Shown: positions 25,501-35,587 of the stretch, one piece after another | Layout of the letters: each line of letters opens with the position of its first letter | How positions within the stretch are numbered: the stretch's first letter is position 1 | Source: Ixodes scapularis | Lineage: Eukaryota; Arthropoda; Arachnida; Ixodida; Ixodidae | Length of the DNA: 64,000 bases | Direction of reading: 5' to 3' | Assembly: GCF_016920785.2 (NCBI RefSeq) | Contig: NW_024609857.1 | Coordinates: forward strand, 130,627,094-130,691,093 | The notes under the pieces: generated by a model | Seen by the model: the letters and a program-made list of their open reading frames with translations, nothing else | Database searches by the model: none | Told to the model about the DNA's origin: nothing | Translations under genes and position numbers: made by a program

Positions 25501-28500
25501 GCGCGCTACGCTCGAACCTTCCCCGCCGAATCCATGGGATATTGCCGCGCGCAGACTTGCAGAAGGTTCTCGTTTATCCCTGCTTTTGTTGTTCTAGAAA
25601 GTGCGTGTTCATACTCGCTCCGAGCGCGCTACGCTCGAACCTTCCCCGCCGAATCCATGGGATAATGCCGCGCGCAGACTTGCAGAAGGTTCTCGTTTAT
25701 CCCTGCTTTTGTTGTTCTAGAAAGTGCGTGTTCATACTCGCTCCGAGCGCGCTACGCTCGAACCGTCCCCGCCGAATCCATGGGATAATGCCGCGTGCAG
25801 ACTTGCAGAAGGTTCTCGTTTATCCCTGCTTTTGTTGTTCTAGAAAGTGCGTGTTCATACTCGCTCCGAGCGCGCTACGCTCGAACCTTCCCCGCCGAAT
25901 CCATGGGATAATGCCGCGCGCAGACTTGCAGAAGGTTCTCGTTTATCCCTGCTTTTGTTGTTCTAGAAAGTGCGTGTTCATACTCGCTCCGAGCGCGCTA
26001 CGCTCGAACCTTCCCCGCCGAATCCATGGGATAATGCCGCGCGCAGACTTGCAGAAGGTTCTCGTTTATCCCTGCTTTTGTTGTTCTAGAAAGTGCGTGT
26101 TCATACTCGCTCCGAGCGCGCTACGCTCGAACCGTCCCCGCCGAATCCATGGGATAATGCCGCGCGCAGACTTGCAGAAGGTTCTCGTTTATCCCTGCTT
26201 TTGTTGTTCTAGAAAGTGCGTGTTCATACTCGCTCCGAGCGCGCTACGCTCGAACCGTCCCCGCCGAATCCATGGGATAATGCCGCGCGCAGACTTGCAG
26301 AAGGTTCTCGTTTATCCCTGCTTTTGTTGTTCTAGAAAGTGCGTGTTCATACTCGCTCCGAGCGCGCTACGCTCGAACCTTCCCCGCCGAATCCATGGGA
26401 TAATGCCGCGCGCAGACTTGCAGAAGGTTCTCGTTTATCCCTGCTTTTGTTGTTCTAGAAAGTGCGTGTTCATACTCGCTCCGAGCGCGCTACGCTCGAA
26501 CCTTCCCCGCCGAATCCATGGGATAATGCCGCGCGCAGACTTGCAGAAGGTTCTCGTTTATCCCTGCTTTTGTTGTTCTAGAAAGTGCGTGTTCATACTC
26601 GCTCCGAGCGCGCTACGCTCGAACCGTCCCCGCCGAATCCATGGGATAATGCCGCGCGCAGACTTGCAGAAGGTTCTCGTTTATCCCTGCTTTTGTTGTT
26701 CTAGAAAGTGCGTGTTCATACTCGCTCCGAGCGCGCTACGCTGGAACCGTCCCCGCCGAATCCATGGGATAATGCCGCGCGCAGACTTGCAGAAGGTTCT
26801 CGTTTATCCCTGCTTTTGTTGTTCTAGAAAGTGCGTGTTCATACTCGCTCCGAGCGCGCTACGCTCGAACCTTCCCCGCCGAATCCATGGGATAATGCCG
26901 CGCGCAGACTTGCAGAAGGTTCTCGTTTATCCCTGCTTTTGTTGTTCTAGAAAGTGCGTGTTCATACTCGCTCCGAGCGCGCTACGCTCGAACCGTCCCC
27001 GCCGAATCCATGGGATAATGCCGCGCGCAGACTTGCAGAAGGTTCTCGTTTATCCCTGCTTTTGTTGTTCTAGAAAGTGCGTGTTCATACTCGCTCCGAG
27101 CGCGCTACGCTCGAACCGTCCCCGCCGAATCCATGGGATAATGCCGCGCGCAGACTTGCAGAAGGTTCTCGTTTATCCCTGCTTTTGTTGTTCTAGAAAG
27201 TGCGTGTTCATACTCGCTCCGAGCGCGCTACGCTCGAACCGTCCCCGCCGAATCCATGGGATAATGCCGCGCGCAGACTTGCAGAAGGTTCTCGTTTATC
27301 CCTGCTTTTGTTGTTCTAGAAAGTGCGTGTTCATACTCGCTCCGAGCGCGCTACGCTCGAACCGTCCCCGCCGAATCCATGGGATAATGCCGCGCGCAGA
27401 CTTGCAGAAGGTTCTCGTTTATCCCTGCTTTTGTTGTTCTAGAAAGTGCGTGTTCATACTCGCTCCGAGCGCGCTACGCTCGAACCTTCCCCGCCGAATC
27501 CATGGGATATTGCCGCGCGCAGACTTGCAGAAGGTTCTCGTTTATCCCTGCTTTTGTTGTTCTAGAAAGTGCGTGTTCATACTCGCTCCGAGCGCGCTAC
27601 GCTCGAACCTTCCCCGCCGAATCCATGGGATAATGCCGCGCGCAGACTTGCAGAAGGTTCTCGTTTATCCCTGCTTTTGTTGTTCTAGAAAGTGCGTGTT
27701 CATACTCGCTCCGAGCGCGCTACGCTCGAACCGTCCCCGCCGAATCCATGGGATAATGCCGCGTGCAGACTTGCAGAAGGTTCTCGTTTATCCCTGCTTT
27801 TGTTGTTCTAGAAAGTGCGTGTTCATACTCGCTCCGAGCGCGCTACGCTCGAACCTTCCCCGCCGAATCCATGGGATAATGCCGCGCGCAGACTTGCAGA
27901 AGGTTCTCGTTTATCCCTGCTTTTGTTGTTCTAGAAAGTGCGTGTTCATACTCGCTCCGAGCGCGCTACGCTCGAACCTTCCCCGCCGAATCCATGGGAT
28001 AATGCCGCGCGCAGACTTGCAGAAGGTTCTCGTTTATCCCTGCTTTTGTTGTTCTAGAAAGTGCGTGTTCATACTCGCTCCGAGCGCGCTACGCTCGAAC
28101 CGTCCCCGCCGAATCCATGGGATAATGCCGCGCGCAGACTTGCAGAAGGTTCTCGTTTATCCCTGCTTTTGTTGTTCTAGAAAGTGCGTGTTCATACTCG
28201 CTCCGAGCGCGCTACGCTCGAACCGTCCCCGCCGAATCCATGGGATAATGCCGCGCGCAGACTTGCAGAAGGTTCTCGTTTATCCCTGCTTTTGTTGTTC
28301 TAGAAAGTGCGTGTTCATACTCGCTCCGAGCGCGCTACGCTCGAACCTTCCCCGCCGAATCCATGGGATAATGCCGCGCGCAGACTTGCAGAAGGTTCTC
28401 GTTTATCCCTGCTTTTGTTGTTCTAGAAAGTGCGTGTTCATACTCGCTCCGAGCGCGCTACGCTCGAACCTTCCCCGCCGAATCCATGGGATATTGCCGC

Positions 28501-28780
28501 GCGCAGACTTGCAGAAGGTTCTCGTTTATCCCTGCTTTTGTTGTTCTAGAAAGTGCGTGTTCATACTCGCTCCGAGCGCGCTACGCTCGAACCTTCCCCG
28601 CCGAATCCATGGGATAATGCCGCGCGCAGACTTGCAGAAGGTTCTCGTTTATCCCTGCTTTTGTTGTTCTAGAAAGTGCGTGTTCATACTCGCTCCGAGC
28701 GCGCTACGCTCGAACCTTCCCCGCCGAATCCATGGGATATTGCCGCGCGTAGACTTGCAGAAGGTTCTCGTTTATCCCTG
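22560..28780 (+). repeat. Right-hand array segment with two local variant clusters and a 16-unit repeat
   Basis: Nine units with GCTGAAGG instead of GCAGAAGG cluster between about 23100 and 24950. Units with AACCGTCCCC instead of AACCTTCCCC cluster between about 25764 and 28224, with only one elsewhere (about 6330). A GCGTGCAG variant at 25796 and 27764 lies 1968 bp apart (16 units), and the AACCGTCCCC units after each have the same spacing (+3, +1 units). A GCGCGTAGAC variant at 22600 and 28750 is exactly 50 units apart. The clusters show that homogenisation works locally along the array. Confidence 0.8.
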
Positions 28781-29100
28781 CTTTTGTTGTTCTAGAAAGT
28801 GCGTGTTCATACTCGCTCCGAGCGCGCTACGCTCGAACCTTCCCCGCCGAATCCATGGGATAATGCCGCGCGCAGACTTGCAGAAGGTTCTCGTTTATCC
28901 CTGCTTTTGTTGTTCTAGAAAGTGCGTGTTCATACTCGCTCCGAGCGCGCTACGCTCGAACCTTCCCCGCCGAATCCATGGGATAATGCCGCGCGCAGAC
29001 TTGCAGAAGGTTCTCGTTTATCCCTGCTTTTGTTGTTCTAGAAAGTGCGTGTTCATACTCGCTCCGAGCGCGCTACGCTCGAACCTTCCCCGCCGAATCT

Positions 29101-29308
29101 TCGAGATAGTGACTCACTCTAGATAAGAGGCCGCCCGCGACCTTGCCGAGTCAGTCTCGCCCCAGCGCTCGATCTTGCGGTTTCGCCGACTTCGACGCCC
29201 GCGACGCTTTGTTATTATCTCTTGTACTCTTTTATTTTTGGCACAAGTTCGCCACATTAAACGTTTATTTCTTTCTGTTTATTTATCGTTTATTGGTCAC
29301 CACCCGTG
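29101..29308 (+). other. Unique sequence at the array edge, resembling the 3' end of an LTR
   Basis: The last satellite unit passes at CCGCCGAATC into non-repetitive DNA. This stretch has an ATTAAA polyadenylation-like signal at 29256-29261 followed by a T-rich tract, and ends in CCACCCGTGACA just before LINE coding sequence. That layout (signal, T-rich tract, terminal CA) resembles R-U5 of a Ty3/gypsy-type LTR. No 5' LTR edge, primer-binding site or target duplication can be checked because the left side is satellite. Plain unique flanking DNA is the alternative. Confidence 0.35.
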
Positions 29309-30822
29309 ACAATATCATGTAAGATATTTGAACATATTGTCTATAGTAGTATTATTAAGCACCTAGAAGATAATAACTTTTTTTGCGCTAACCAACACGG
29401 TTTTCGTAGAGGTGTCTCCTGCAGTACCCAATTAATTGAGCTCTATCATGATTTAGTTAGTGCGGCTGAAAACAGACTGCAAACGGATACCATTTTTGTG
29501 GATTTCCGCAAAGCGTTCGATTCTGTTTCGCGTCAATTGTTATTACACAAAATGAGTGCTTTAAATATCGGCCGTAATGTGCTCCGGTGGATAAAAGACT
29601 ACCTGAATGGGAGGAAACAGTGCGTCGTCCTGGGGGGTAAAAGATCAGAATACGTAGATGTAACTTCGGGGGTACCTCAAGGGTCAGTGCTGGGACCACT
29701 TTTATTGTTAATCTACATTAATGATATAGCGTCTTCCATCTCTTCTAATATCAGATTATTCGCGGACGATTGTGTAATTTACAGAACAATAAGGAACGTT
29801 AACGATGTCTCTTCTTTGCAAGAGGACTTGAACCGGGTTAGTTTATGGTGCGGGACCTGGGAACTGCGGTTAAACACAAGTAAATGTTTTCATGTCGCTT
29901 TTAGTAAAAAGAAACATAATATTGATTCGGCTTATGCTATTGGTCGAGACTCGTTGCGGAAAGTGTCTGAAATTAAATATCTTGGTGTCATTCTTTCAGA
30001 AAACCTTTCGTTCAATCAGCACATAGATATGATCATGAAAAAGGCTGGCAGGGTTCTTAGCTTAGTCATCCGCAATCTTCGCTCTGCTCCACAAATCTTG
30101 AAAGAGACAGCGTATCGCTCACTAGTTAGACCACATCTAGAATATGCTAGTGCCGTATGGGACCCGCACCAAAAACATCTCATAGATAAGATAGAAGGCA
30201 TACAAAATCGCGCTGTGAGGTTTATTCTGAATAAGTATTCTCGAGCAGAGAGTGTGACGCAAATGAAAGTTTGTATGGGTATCGAGCCTTTAGAAAAAAG
30301 ACGTAAGAAAAATAGACTTAAACTTATTTACGCTATCAACAATGATTTAACTCGAATAGACAAGTCTAATTATCTAGAAAGGCCCCACTATATATCGAGT
30401 AGGAGGGACCACGTAAAAAAAAATACGCGAAATAAAATGTCGAACTAACTATATGATGTTTTTTTTTTTTTCGAGAACTATAGACGCTTTACAGCAGCTG
30501 TGCATGGGCGCCGCCATAACTGACCTTCAGTTTTTGTTCCCCCTTATTCCGTTCGCTTCACTTCATTATTAACTCAGCAGGACAGGTTATTGCCATTTTA
30601 GATTCTACTGTGTTCTTGTGCGCAGCATAGGCCCTTGTGAAGACCCGTCAACGCCCGCTTCAGTGGCTCGGCATCTCGGTAAGACAAGAGAAGGGCGTCT
30701 ATGGCGGCTCAATCTGGCGCGTGTGCAAAGCGTCTATATCGGAATGGAATGAACTGCCGTCTGATATTGTATCAGCTAACAGTGACTCTTTTATTAGCCT
30801 TATTAATGCAATGTAAGTTTCT
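29306..30822 (+). pseudogene. CR1/L2-type ORF2 reverse transcriptase, broken
   Basis: The open part (29306-30448, nominal GTG start created by truncation) holds reverse transcriptase motif A FVDFRKAFDSV (residues 64-74), motif B GVPQGSVLGP (122-131) and the catalytic FADD (152-155). Thumb-like sequence follows, including YLGVILSENLSF and RPHLEYASAVWDP. The frame is lost in a run of nine A at 30415-30423; one base fewer would keep it open. The true C-terminus (SEWNELPSDIV ... LINAM, stop near 30816) lies beyond the 254-bp TIR insert. So the copy has a 5' truncation, one frameshift and one insertion, and is dead. The product would have acted in target-primed reverse transcription. Confidence 0.85.
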
Positions 30823-31000
30823 GCGTTAAGTACATCATTGGTTTTTTCGTAATATTGCTATTGTGTGCTGGTGTGAATCATGTTTATTGATGTTGTTGGA
30901 AATTGCTGATGTGTGCTGTTATGTGACTTTGCAATTTATAATGATATATGTGAATCATGTAACCCACTCCTCTGCTGTAATGCTCCGGCGCTGCAGAGAA

Positions 31001-31031
<31 letters not shown>

Positions 31032-31032
31032 T
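29309..31032 (+). mobile_element. 5'-truncated CR1/L2-type non-LTR retrotransposon
   Basis: The element has the reverse transcriptase C-terminal half, a 3' untranslated region and a 3' microsatellite tail of TAAA and TAA repeats (about 30998-31032), typical of CR1/L2-type elements rather than poly-A LINEs. The 5' part, with endonuclease and any ORF1, is absent. The break falls at about 29309, against the LTR-like sequence. A TIR element (30482-30735) sits inside the coding region near its end. Confidence 0.8.
30482..30735. mobile_element. 254-bp MITE inserted in the CR1/L2 ORF
   Basis: The ends are inverted: AGACGCTTT at the left and AAAGCGTCT at the right. Weaker inverted similarity continues inward, with GCCGCCATA near the left end and CTATGGCGGC near the right. 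Flanks read ...ACTAT and ATATCGG..., so the target duplication is AT (30480-30481, 30736-30737); it can equally be read as TATA with ends one base shorter. Removing the element and one duplication rejoins the LINE codons in frame as RTI-SEWNE. No coding capacity is visible. Confidence 0.82.
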
Positions 31033-31584
31033 GGCGGCGTTCACAACACTGTCGGGGAAGAGTGTGCCGATGCTCTAAGCGCAGCTCATTTATTGGCTAT
31101 ACTTCCCTCAAATCTCCTTTCCCTGACTGAAACTGCAACTAAATATGAATGATACACTATTATTATACCTTATTTAGTTCTAACCAACTACACATAGTGA
31201 GAGGAGGAAGCGGCCGGGTAGGAAAAACACGGGTTTTATGTGCAACCGTTCTTACCGTCTCAAAAGAAAGAACGCGCGAGCTTGCGCTGGTTTCCAAAAA
31301 TACGATCCAAAGAAAAGAGGCGGCACGCTGTGTTCTTTGTGATTGTGCATCTAATTGCAAATTGTTGTGGGTATGTTTGTACAGCCGGAAGTTAGTCTGC
31401 CTTAGTGGGCGTCTGGTGTCTCAGCTGTAGATGAACAATTTAGCCAGTGCGGTACAACCGCAAACCTGGTGCCTTTAACGTGCACCACGCAGTAGTGATA
31501 CGCGACCGCACGCCGGTACGATGCTCTTCCAGATCAAAACGAGCAGGGGCGGGGTGGGTTCAGCAGCGCGAGCTTTCGCTGCAC
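31033..31584. other. No recognisable feature
   Basis: Sequence between the LINE tail and the next inverted-repeat element. Short ORFs on both strands here have no motif I recognise. Confidence 0.5.
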
Positions 31585-31762
31585 GTGCTCCGAGCTGGCG
31601 TGCGCTATACTCCGTTTCACCTTATGTTGTACCGCAGAGAAGGCTAGAAGCGCGAGCTCATAGCGTTGGTAGCTGCTCTAAACATACGAGAGCTTGTGCC
31701 GCCGAGATGTGCCCTAGAGCAAGGAGCTCGCGCTTGTACCTTTTACTGCGGTACATCATAAG

Positions 31763-32591
31763 TAGGGTGTGTACTTTCCGGTGTTTATTTATGAGAAAAA
31801 TCGGCGGATGTTTTTCGGTGTTTATTTATATTCAAAGCACCGGTGTATTTCGGTGGAACGTCTCACGACGAGGCTAAAATCGGTGAATATCGGTGAAAAA
31901 AAGAGATTATCACAGACAGAGAGTTCCAATTTTATTCACATAGTTCATACACTTCTTCTCTAGGAAGCAACTATTTCTCACACTTGGTTATTATAGTAGA
32001 TGAAAGCATACTTTCATGCTTGCATCTTCACGCAAGGAACGTGCTGCCGTCATGGTGCACGTTCCTTGCGGTTCGCAACCCGCAATTATGAAAACGCACG
32101 CTCCTGTACGACACGGACGTTGGTAGTGTCTTCCAGGAACCACAGCAACCTCTGAATACATGGCTTGCACCGACATCACTTGGCCAGACACAATGAGGAA
32201 AAGGCACGTGAAAGCCTACCCTCCACTGTGTTAATTTTTCCACAAAAGGGCGCCATGGGAGACACAATAGGGGAAAGGCGTATGAGAGCTTAGCTTCCAC
32301 TGCGTTCACTAGACGCTTTTGACCCCCAGAAAGGAGGGTGGACTGACGCCACCTGCAAGCCATGTATAAACACTGGAAGAATGCAGGATCCACGAGATAA
32401 CACGTTTGACGAACCTCTACGGGGTAAGGGTTTCGCTAGGTCGGAAACGTGCAACGACCGGTGTTTTTCGGTTTTAACCAGGGGAAAATATCCAACCACC
32501 GGTGTTTTTCGGTTTTAACCGATTTTATATTTTCGTAACCGACGGATGTTTATCGGTGTTTTTCGGTTAAAACCAGAAAATGCACACCCTA
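31763..32591. mobile_element. Non-autonomous hAT element, 829 bp
   Basis: The left end is TAGGGTGTGTACTTTC and the right end is its inverse with two mismatches (GAAAATGCACACCCTA). It is flanked by a perfect 8-bp duplication, ATCATAAG, at 31755-31762 and 32592-32599. The 8-bp duplication and TAGGG termini are characteristic of hAT elements. Subterminal repeats of CGGTGTTT and TTTTCGG types lie near both ends. The interior has a diverged direct duplication (about 32187-32232 and 32262-32307) and a perfect hairpin at 32031. No transposase is seen. Confidence 0.9.
32031..32070. other. Perfect 14-bp hairpin inside the hAT element
   Basis: CGCAAGGAACGTGC (32031-32044) pairs exactly with GCACGTTCCTTGCG (32057-32070) across a 12-base loop. 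A transcript would form a stable stem-loop. It could be the remnant of a smaller palindromic insertion; no function can be read from the sequence. Confidence 0.85.
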
Positions 32592-32638
32592 ATCATAAGG
32601 TGAAACAGAGCATAGACCATGCACTCGGCCACCAACCT

Positions 32639-32655
32639 CCCCCCCCCCCCCCCCC
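32639..32655. repeat. Poly-C tract (17 bases)
   Basis: Uninterrupted run of C immediately right of the fold-back/hAT composite. Homopolymer length may be affected by sequencing error. Confidence 0.9.
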
Positions 32656-33387
32656 TTTGTGCGTCTAATTTATATACAGGTATAAGTATTTGAAGATCGA
32701 CGATGGACGTCGATCGTCTCGAGGTAATGTAACGTAATAACATTGTATAAACGATAAACATATTGAAAGACTGAACGACTCAATTTTTCAATTCTTGGAT
32801 TGTAATAACGCGGTAGCCTATTGTACTTACTGTTGATGAAGAGCAATATGAGGTGACGAGGTAATGATTAAATGATGAGGCTCTATAAGGACGACATTAG
32901 TGGGTGTCGAACCACAACGTACATTTCCAGATTTGTTTCAAGTATCGTGTACCCAAAGACCTTTCTTCACCCACAATAGAATATGGTAGAATCAATGAGG
33001 ATGCTGCTTTAGAACTAACTGTATGTGGAACAGGAAAACTGCACCGTGCAGAAGTGCGGCTTATTCGTTAATATGAGGGACGGATTTCTAGCAGCACTCC
33101 CTGATTGACTGCTTGGAACAAATGGCTTCGTTGACGTAAAGTGTCCCCGTTCCAAAAGATGCTTGAAGCCTGCTGAAACCGCAAAGGAGTATGAGGCGAA
33201 AAATAAGAAAAAGGAGCCTGGGTGTGAAAGGCCAAATCACCACTATAGCTTCTACTACCAAATACAACGGCAGTTACACAACACACAAAGAGAGTTTTGT
33301 GATTTCTTTATATTTACACTGAAGGGCATTGATATCCTACGTATTCAGAGGGATGACACCTTCTGGTCAACCAACAAAGAGCCTTTT
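32656..33387. other. No recognisable feature
   Basis: Only short ORFs without identifiable motifs. It separates the hAT composite from the gypsy integrase remnant. Confidence 0.5.
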
Positions 33388-33960
33388 CTACTCAAGTTTT
33401 ACATGGAGGGCCCGACTTCCGCTGAAATTCCTCACGTAGACGAGCTGTCCGATCGAATAAACTGCCATTACCCCCAATCTCGGAATCTCTCGATCTTCGT
33501 TCGTAGGCCATAGTGCAATGAGATTGAGGGGTGTGACTCTTCGTCCGCCGAATATTGCTTCGGCGGGTGTTTTTACCGTGTAAGATGAGACTGTCGCGTG
33601 CTGCTGGAACAACAACCTGGCGATTGTTCACTGAACTGCTTCTTCCGTAAGCTTCATGAGGGCTTTTTTTTTTGTTTTGCACACCATCTGTTCTGCATGC
33701 CCGTTAGTTGCAGGATGGTATGGTGCACTAATGTGATGCCTGATGCCGGTTTTTGTTTTCTTCAAAAACTTGTTTATTTTGTTTGAAGCAAGATTTGAAG
33801 CGCTATTAGAGAAAAGTATTTTCGGTAGGGCAAAAGTAGGTAAAAGAGACCGTAGAACGTCAATGACGTGTTTGGACGTCGTGGCAGGCATCGTGTAAAC
33901 TTCCAGCCACTTAGAGTACGCATCGCCCATGACTCCGCAGATGCGGATACGTTTCGCCAC
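33388..33960 (-). pseudogene. Ty3/gypsy integrase fragment, degenerate
   Basis: Read on the minus strand, 33960-33628 encodes DAYSKWLEV, then KHVIDVLRSL, then HHISAPYHPATNGHAEQMV. These are the integrase catalytic-core signatures of Ty3/gypsy retrotransposons. The stretch that normally carries the second catalytic aspartate (around DNG) reads SNSAS, so the core is inactive. The C-terminal region continues in other frames (33615-33388), with KTPAEAIFGGRR and a QLVYVRNFSG motif seen just after the core in this family. At least one frameshift and internal stops separate the parts. No protease, reverse transcriptase or LTR is visible nearby, so this is an isolated fragment. Confidence 0.82.
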
Positions 33961-34681
33961 CCACCGATTGAATAGTGGATCGTTTTCAGTTACTGTTCAT
34001 GATGGCGTTGGACTCAAGGAAGACTTCGAGTCCTTTCACAAAGTTAGCCCAGGTGCCAGTACTTTGTCGAAAGCGGTAAGTATTCGAAAAGTCGACAACG
34101 TCGGCAGCCACGTGCTGTGCTTAATACTGGACGCTTACCATTCGCTGAGAAGAAACTTGCTTGTCCGTCTGCCACGAGTCGTCCGATATCAGGTCATCTC
34201 TACTCCATCTACACCGCTACTCCATCTCCCGAAAAAACAGGAATTCATTGTCCGCATGTCCATAGTTAGCAATGACGTGAACTTATATATTCCCGAATGC
34301 GCATAACTTGCCGTCGCTAAACGCCGTTCATTGATAGCCTCTTCATTGCAAATAAACGTCTTCCTATTTATTCTGATGGTTTTCACCATATTCCTCCTAA
34401 GCTGTACTTACAACATTATGTGTGTCGGTACTTCCGAAAATATTGGAACGGCGTTTGTTTTCTGGAAACTATAATGTAACAAACAACCTTTACAACATCT
34501 TCCGGATCCCGTGAAACACAATATTTCGTGACGTCACTTTTCAGTCGTCATTATAATGGTGAGGTAAGTACCGTAAATCGCGAAGCAGTTTACTTTACGT
34601 CCGCTTCCACTGGTGTCCTGGAAGATTGAGTCTACTGAGCGTGCATTCTTGCCGAAGGTTTTCATTGAAAGAATATTGACA
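33961..34681. other. No recognisable feature
   Basis: Upstream continuation of the integrase is not visible past about 33925 on the minus strand. The rest has only short ORFs without motifs. Confidence 0.5.
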
Positions 34682-34689
34682 CGTCTTGG

Positions 34690-35587
34690 CAGGGATGGGC
34701 AAAATACATGCAAATATGTATCGAAATACAAATACAAAATACTTCGTCAAAAATGTATTAAATTGCAAATCTAATTACATTTCCAAAAAAGCATTTACGT
34801 ACAAGATACAAATACAACCTAATGTATTTGGTCTCCTCCAAATATTTTTCCAAATACATTCCTCAAAATTTGCGTCAGCGACTTCAGGGCACCTGCAACC
34901 GGTTTCTGGGTATCTCATTTGAATTTTGCATCTCACACTCGGGAGTTAGTGTGCGAGGCTCTTGTAACGTGATAGAAATATAATCACAAAAAATGTAATC
35001 AGCTTGGACGTAATAGGTGAAAAAAGTACAGAGCTTCAAGCAGCTTTTTTGTCGATTACATTTTGATGTAGACCAACAAAGAACCGATACGACCGAGACG
35101 CGCAGCACTAGCTAGATATTTTTTTATTGTTGCAACTCGCACCAGTTACGAAAATATGGACGACCCACGCATTTAGAATCTTCCAGACAAAAATATGGAT
35201 GGAAATCAGGCTGGAAAGCATCACAAGTTGTCACAGGCACTAATTTAGCCAGTCTGCCTGTGAACGTTGATTTGGTCACTATTCTTGCCCTGGACTAGCA
35301 CCGTAATCACAAAGTCACTAAACGCTTGTGCTTGATTGAGAGACACTGCATTCGGTGCAAAACGTAGACTTCTTCCTGCTCTAGACAGTGACAGTAAATT
35401 TGAGGGATGTATTTTCGCCTACAAAATTGTATTTAATTACAATGGTATTTGAAATACCCGCGTTTTAGTATTTAAATACACACGTCAAATACATTACCCG
35501 ATTTGTAATTAAATACAAATGCAAAATACACAAAGTATTTGAACTACGTATTTCAAATACTTGTATTTAAAATACTGCCCATCCCTG
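34690..35587. mobile_element. Non-autonomous hAT element, 898 bp, with AAATAC subterminal repeats
   Basis: The termini are CAGGGATGGGCA and its exact inverse TGCCCATCCCTG. They are flanked by an 8-bp duplication with one mismatch: CGTCTTGG (34682-34689) and CTTCTTGG (35588-35595). Both outer 150-200 bp are packed with AAATACAAAT and its inverse, the kind of subterminal repeat array that binds hAT transposase. The interior (about 34900-35400) is unlike the ends and has no transposase ORF. Family size, end sequence and duplication length all agree with hAT. Confidence 0.9.

Larger units (their letters stand above)
1..29100 (+). repeat. 123-bp satellite array, about 236.7 tandem copies
   Basis: Head-to-tail copies of a 123-bp unit run without interruption from the window start, so the left end is not seen. 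With the unit counted from the ATG/TTG after GGATA, there is a 5' partial, 8 units to 943 and 228 units from 1065 to 29100. Each unit has one XbaI site (TCTAGA), one NcoI site (CCATGG), a BssHII-type GCGCGC and about 13 CpGs. Copies differ at only a few positions: GATAATG/GATATTG, CTTCC/CGTCC, GCAGAAG/GCTGAAG. The only length change I noticed is a missing T near 975 (CTCGTTATCC instead of CTCGTTTATCC), giving a 122-bp unit. One plus frame has no stop from 879 to 29126 because the unit is 41 codons. Minus-strand frames contain stops in the consensus. Uniform, undecayed copies indicate recent homogenisation. Confidence 0.98.
31585..32632. mobile_element. Old fold-back element split by a hAT insertion
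   Basis: Around 31604-31638 the sequence reads CTCCGTTTCACCTTATGTTG then TACCGCAG. Its near-exact inverted partner is CTGCGGTACATCATAAG (31746-31762), continued after the hAT by GTGAAACAGAGCATAG (from 32600). Inward, AAGCGCGAGCTC and its inverse extend the stem. Once the hAT and one target duplication are mentally removed, the arms form an imperfect hairpin of about 60-75 bp around a short loop (about 31665-31720). Its own target duplication is not resolved. Confidence 0.6.

Noticed and set aside
1..29100. CRISPR array
   Set aside because: Repeats are 123 bp, directly adjoining, with no variable spacers and no cas genes; the setting is eukaryotic.
1..29100. Centromere with CENP-B-type boxes
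   Set aside because: A long homogeneous higher-order satellite suggests it, but I see no CENP-B-box-like motif and no evidence of chromosomal position.
879..29126. A single 9,415-residue protein-coding gene
   Set aside because: The frame is a tandem 123-bp satellite read in multiples of three. It has no promoter, leader or unique domain, and many unit variants change amino acids freely (M/L, L/R, Q/L, P/Q). I list it as satellite DNA only.
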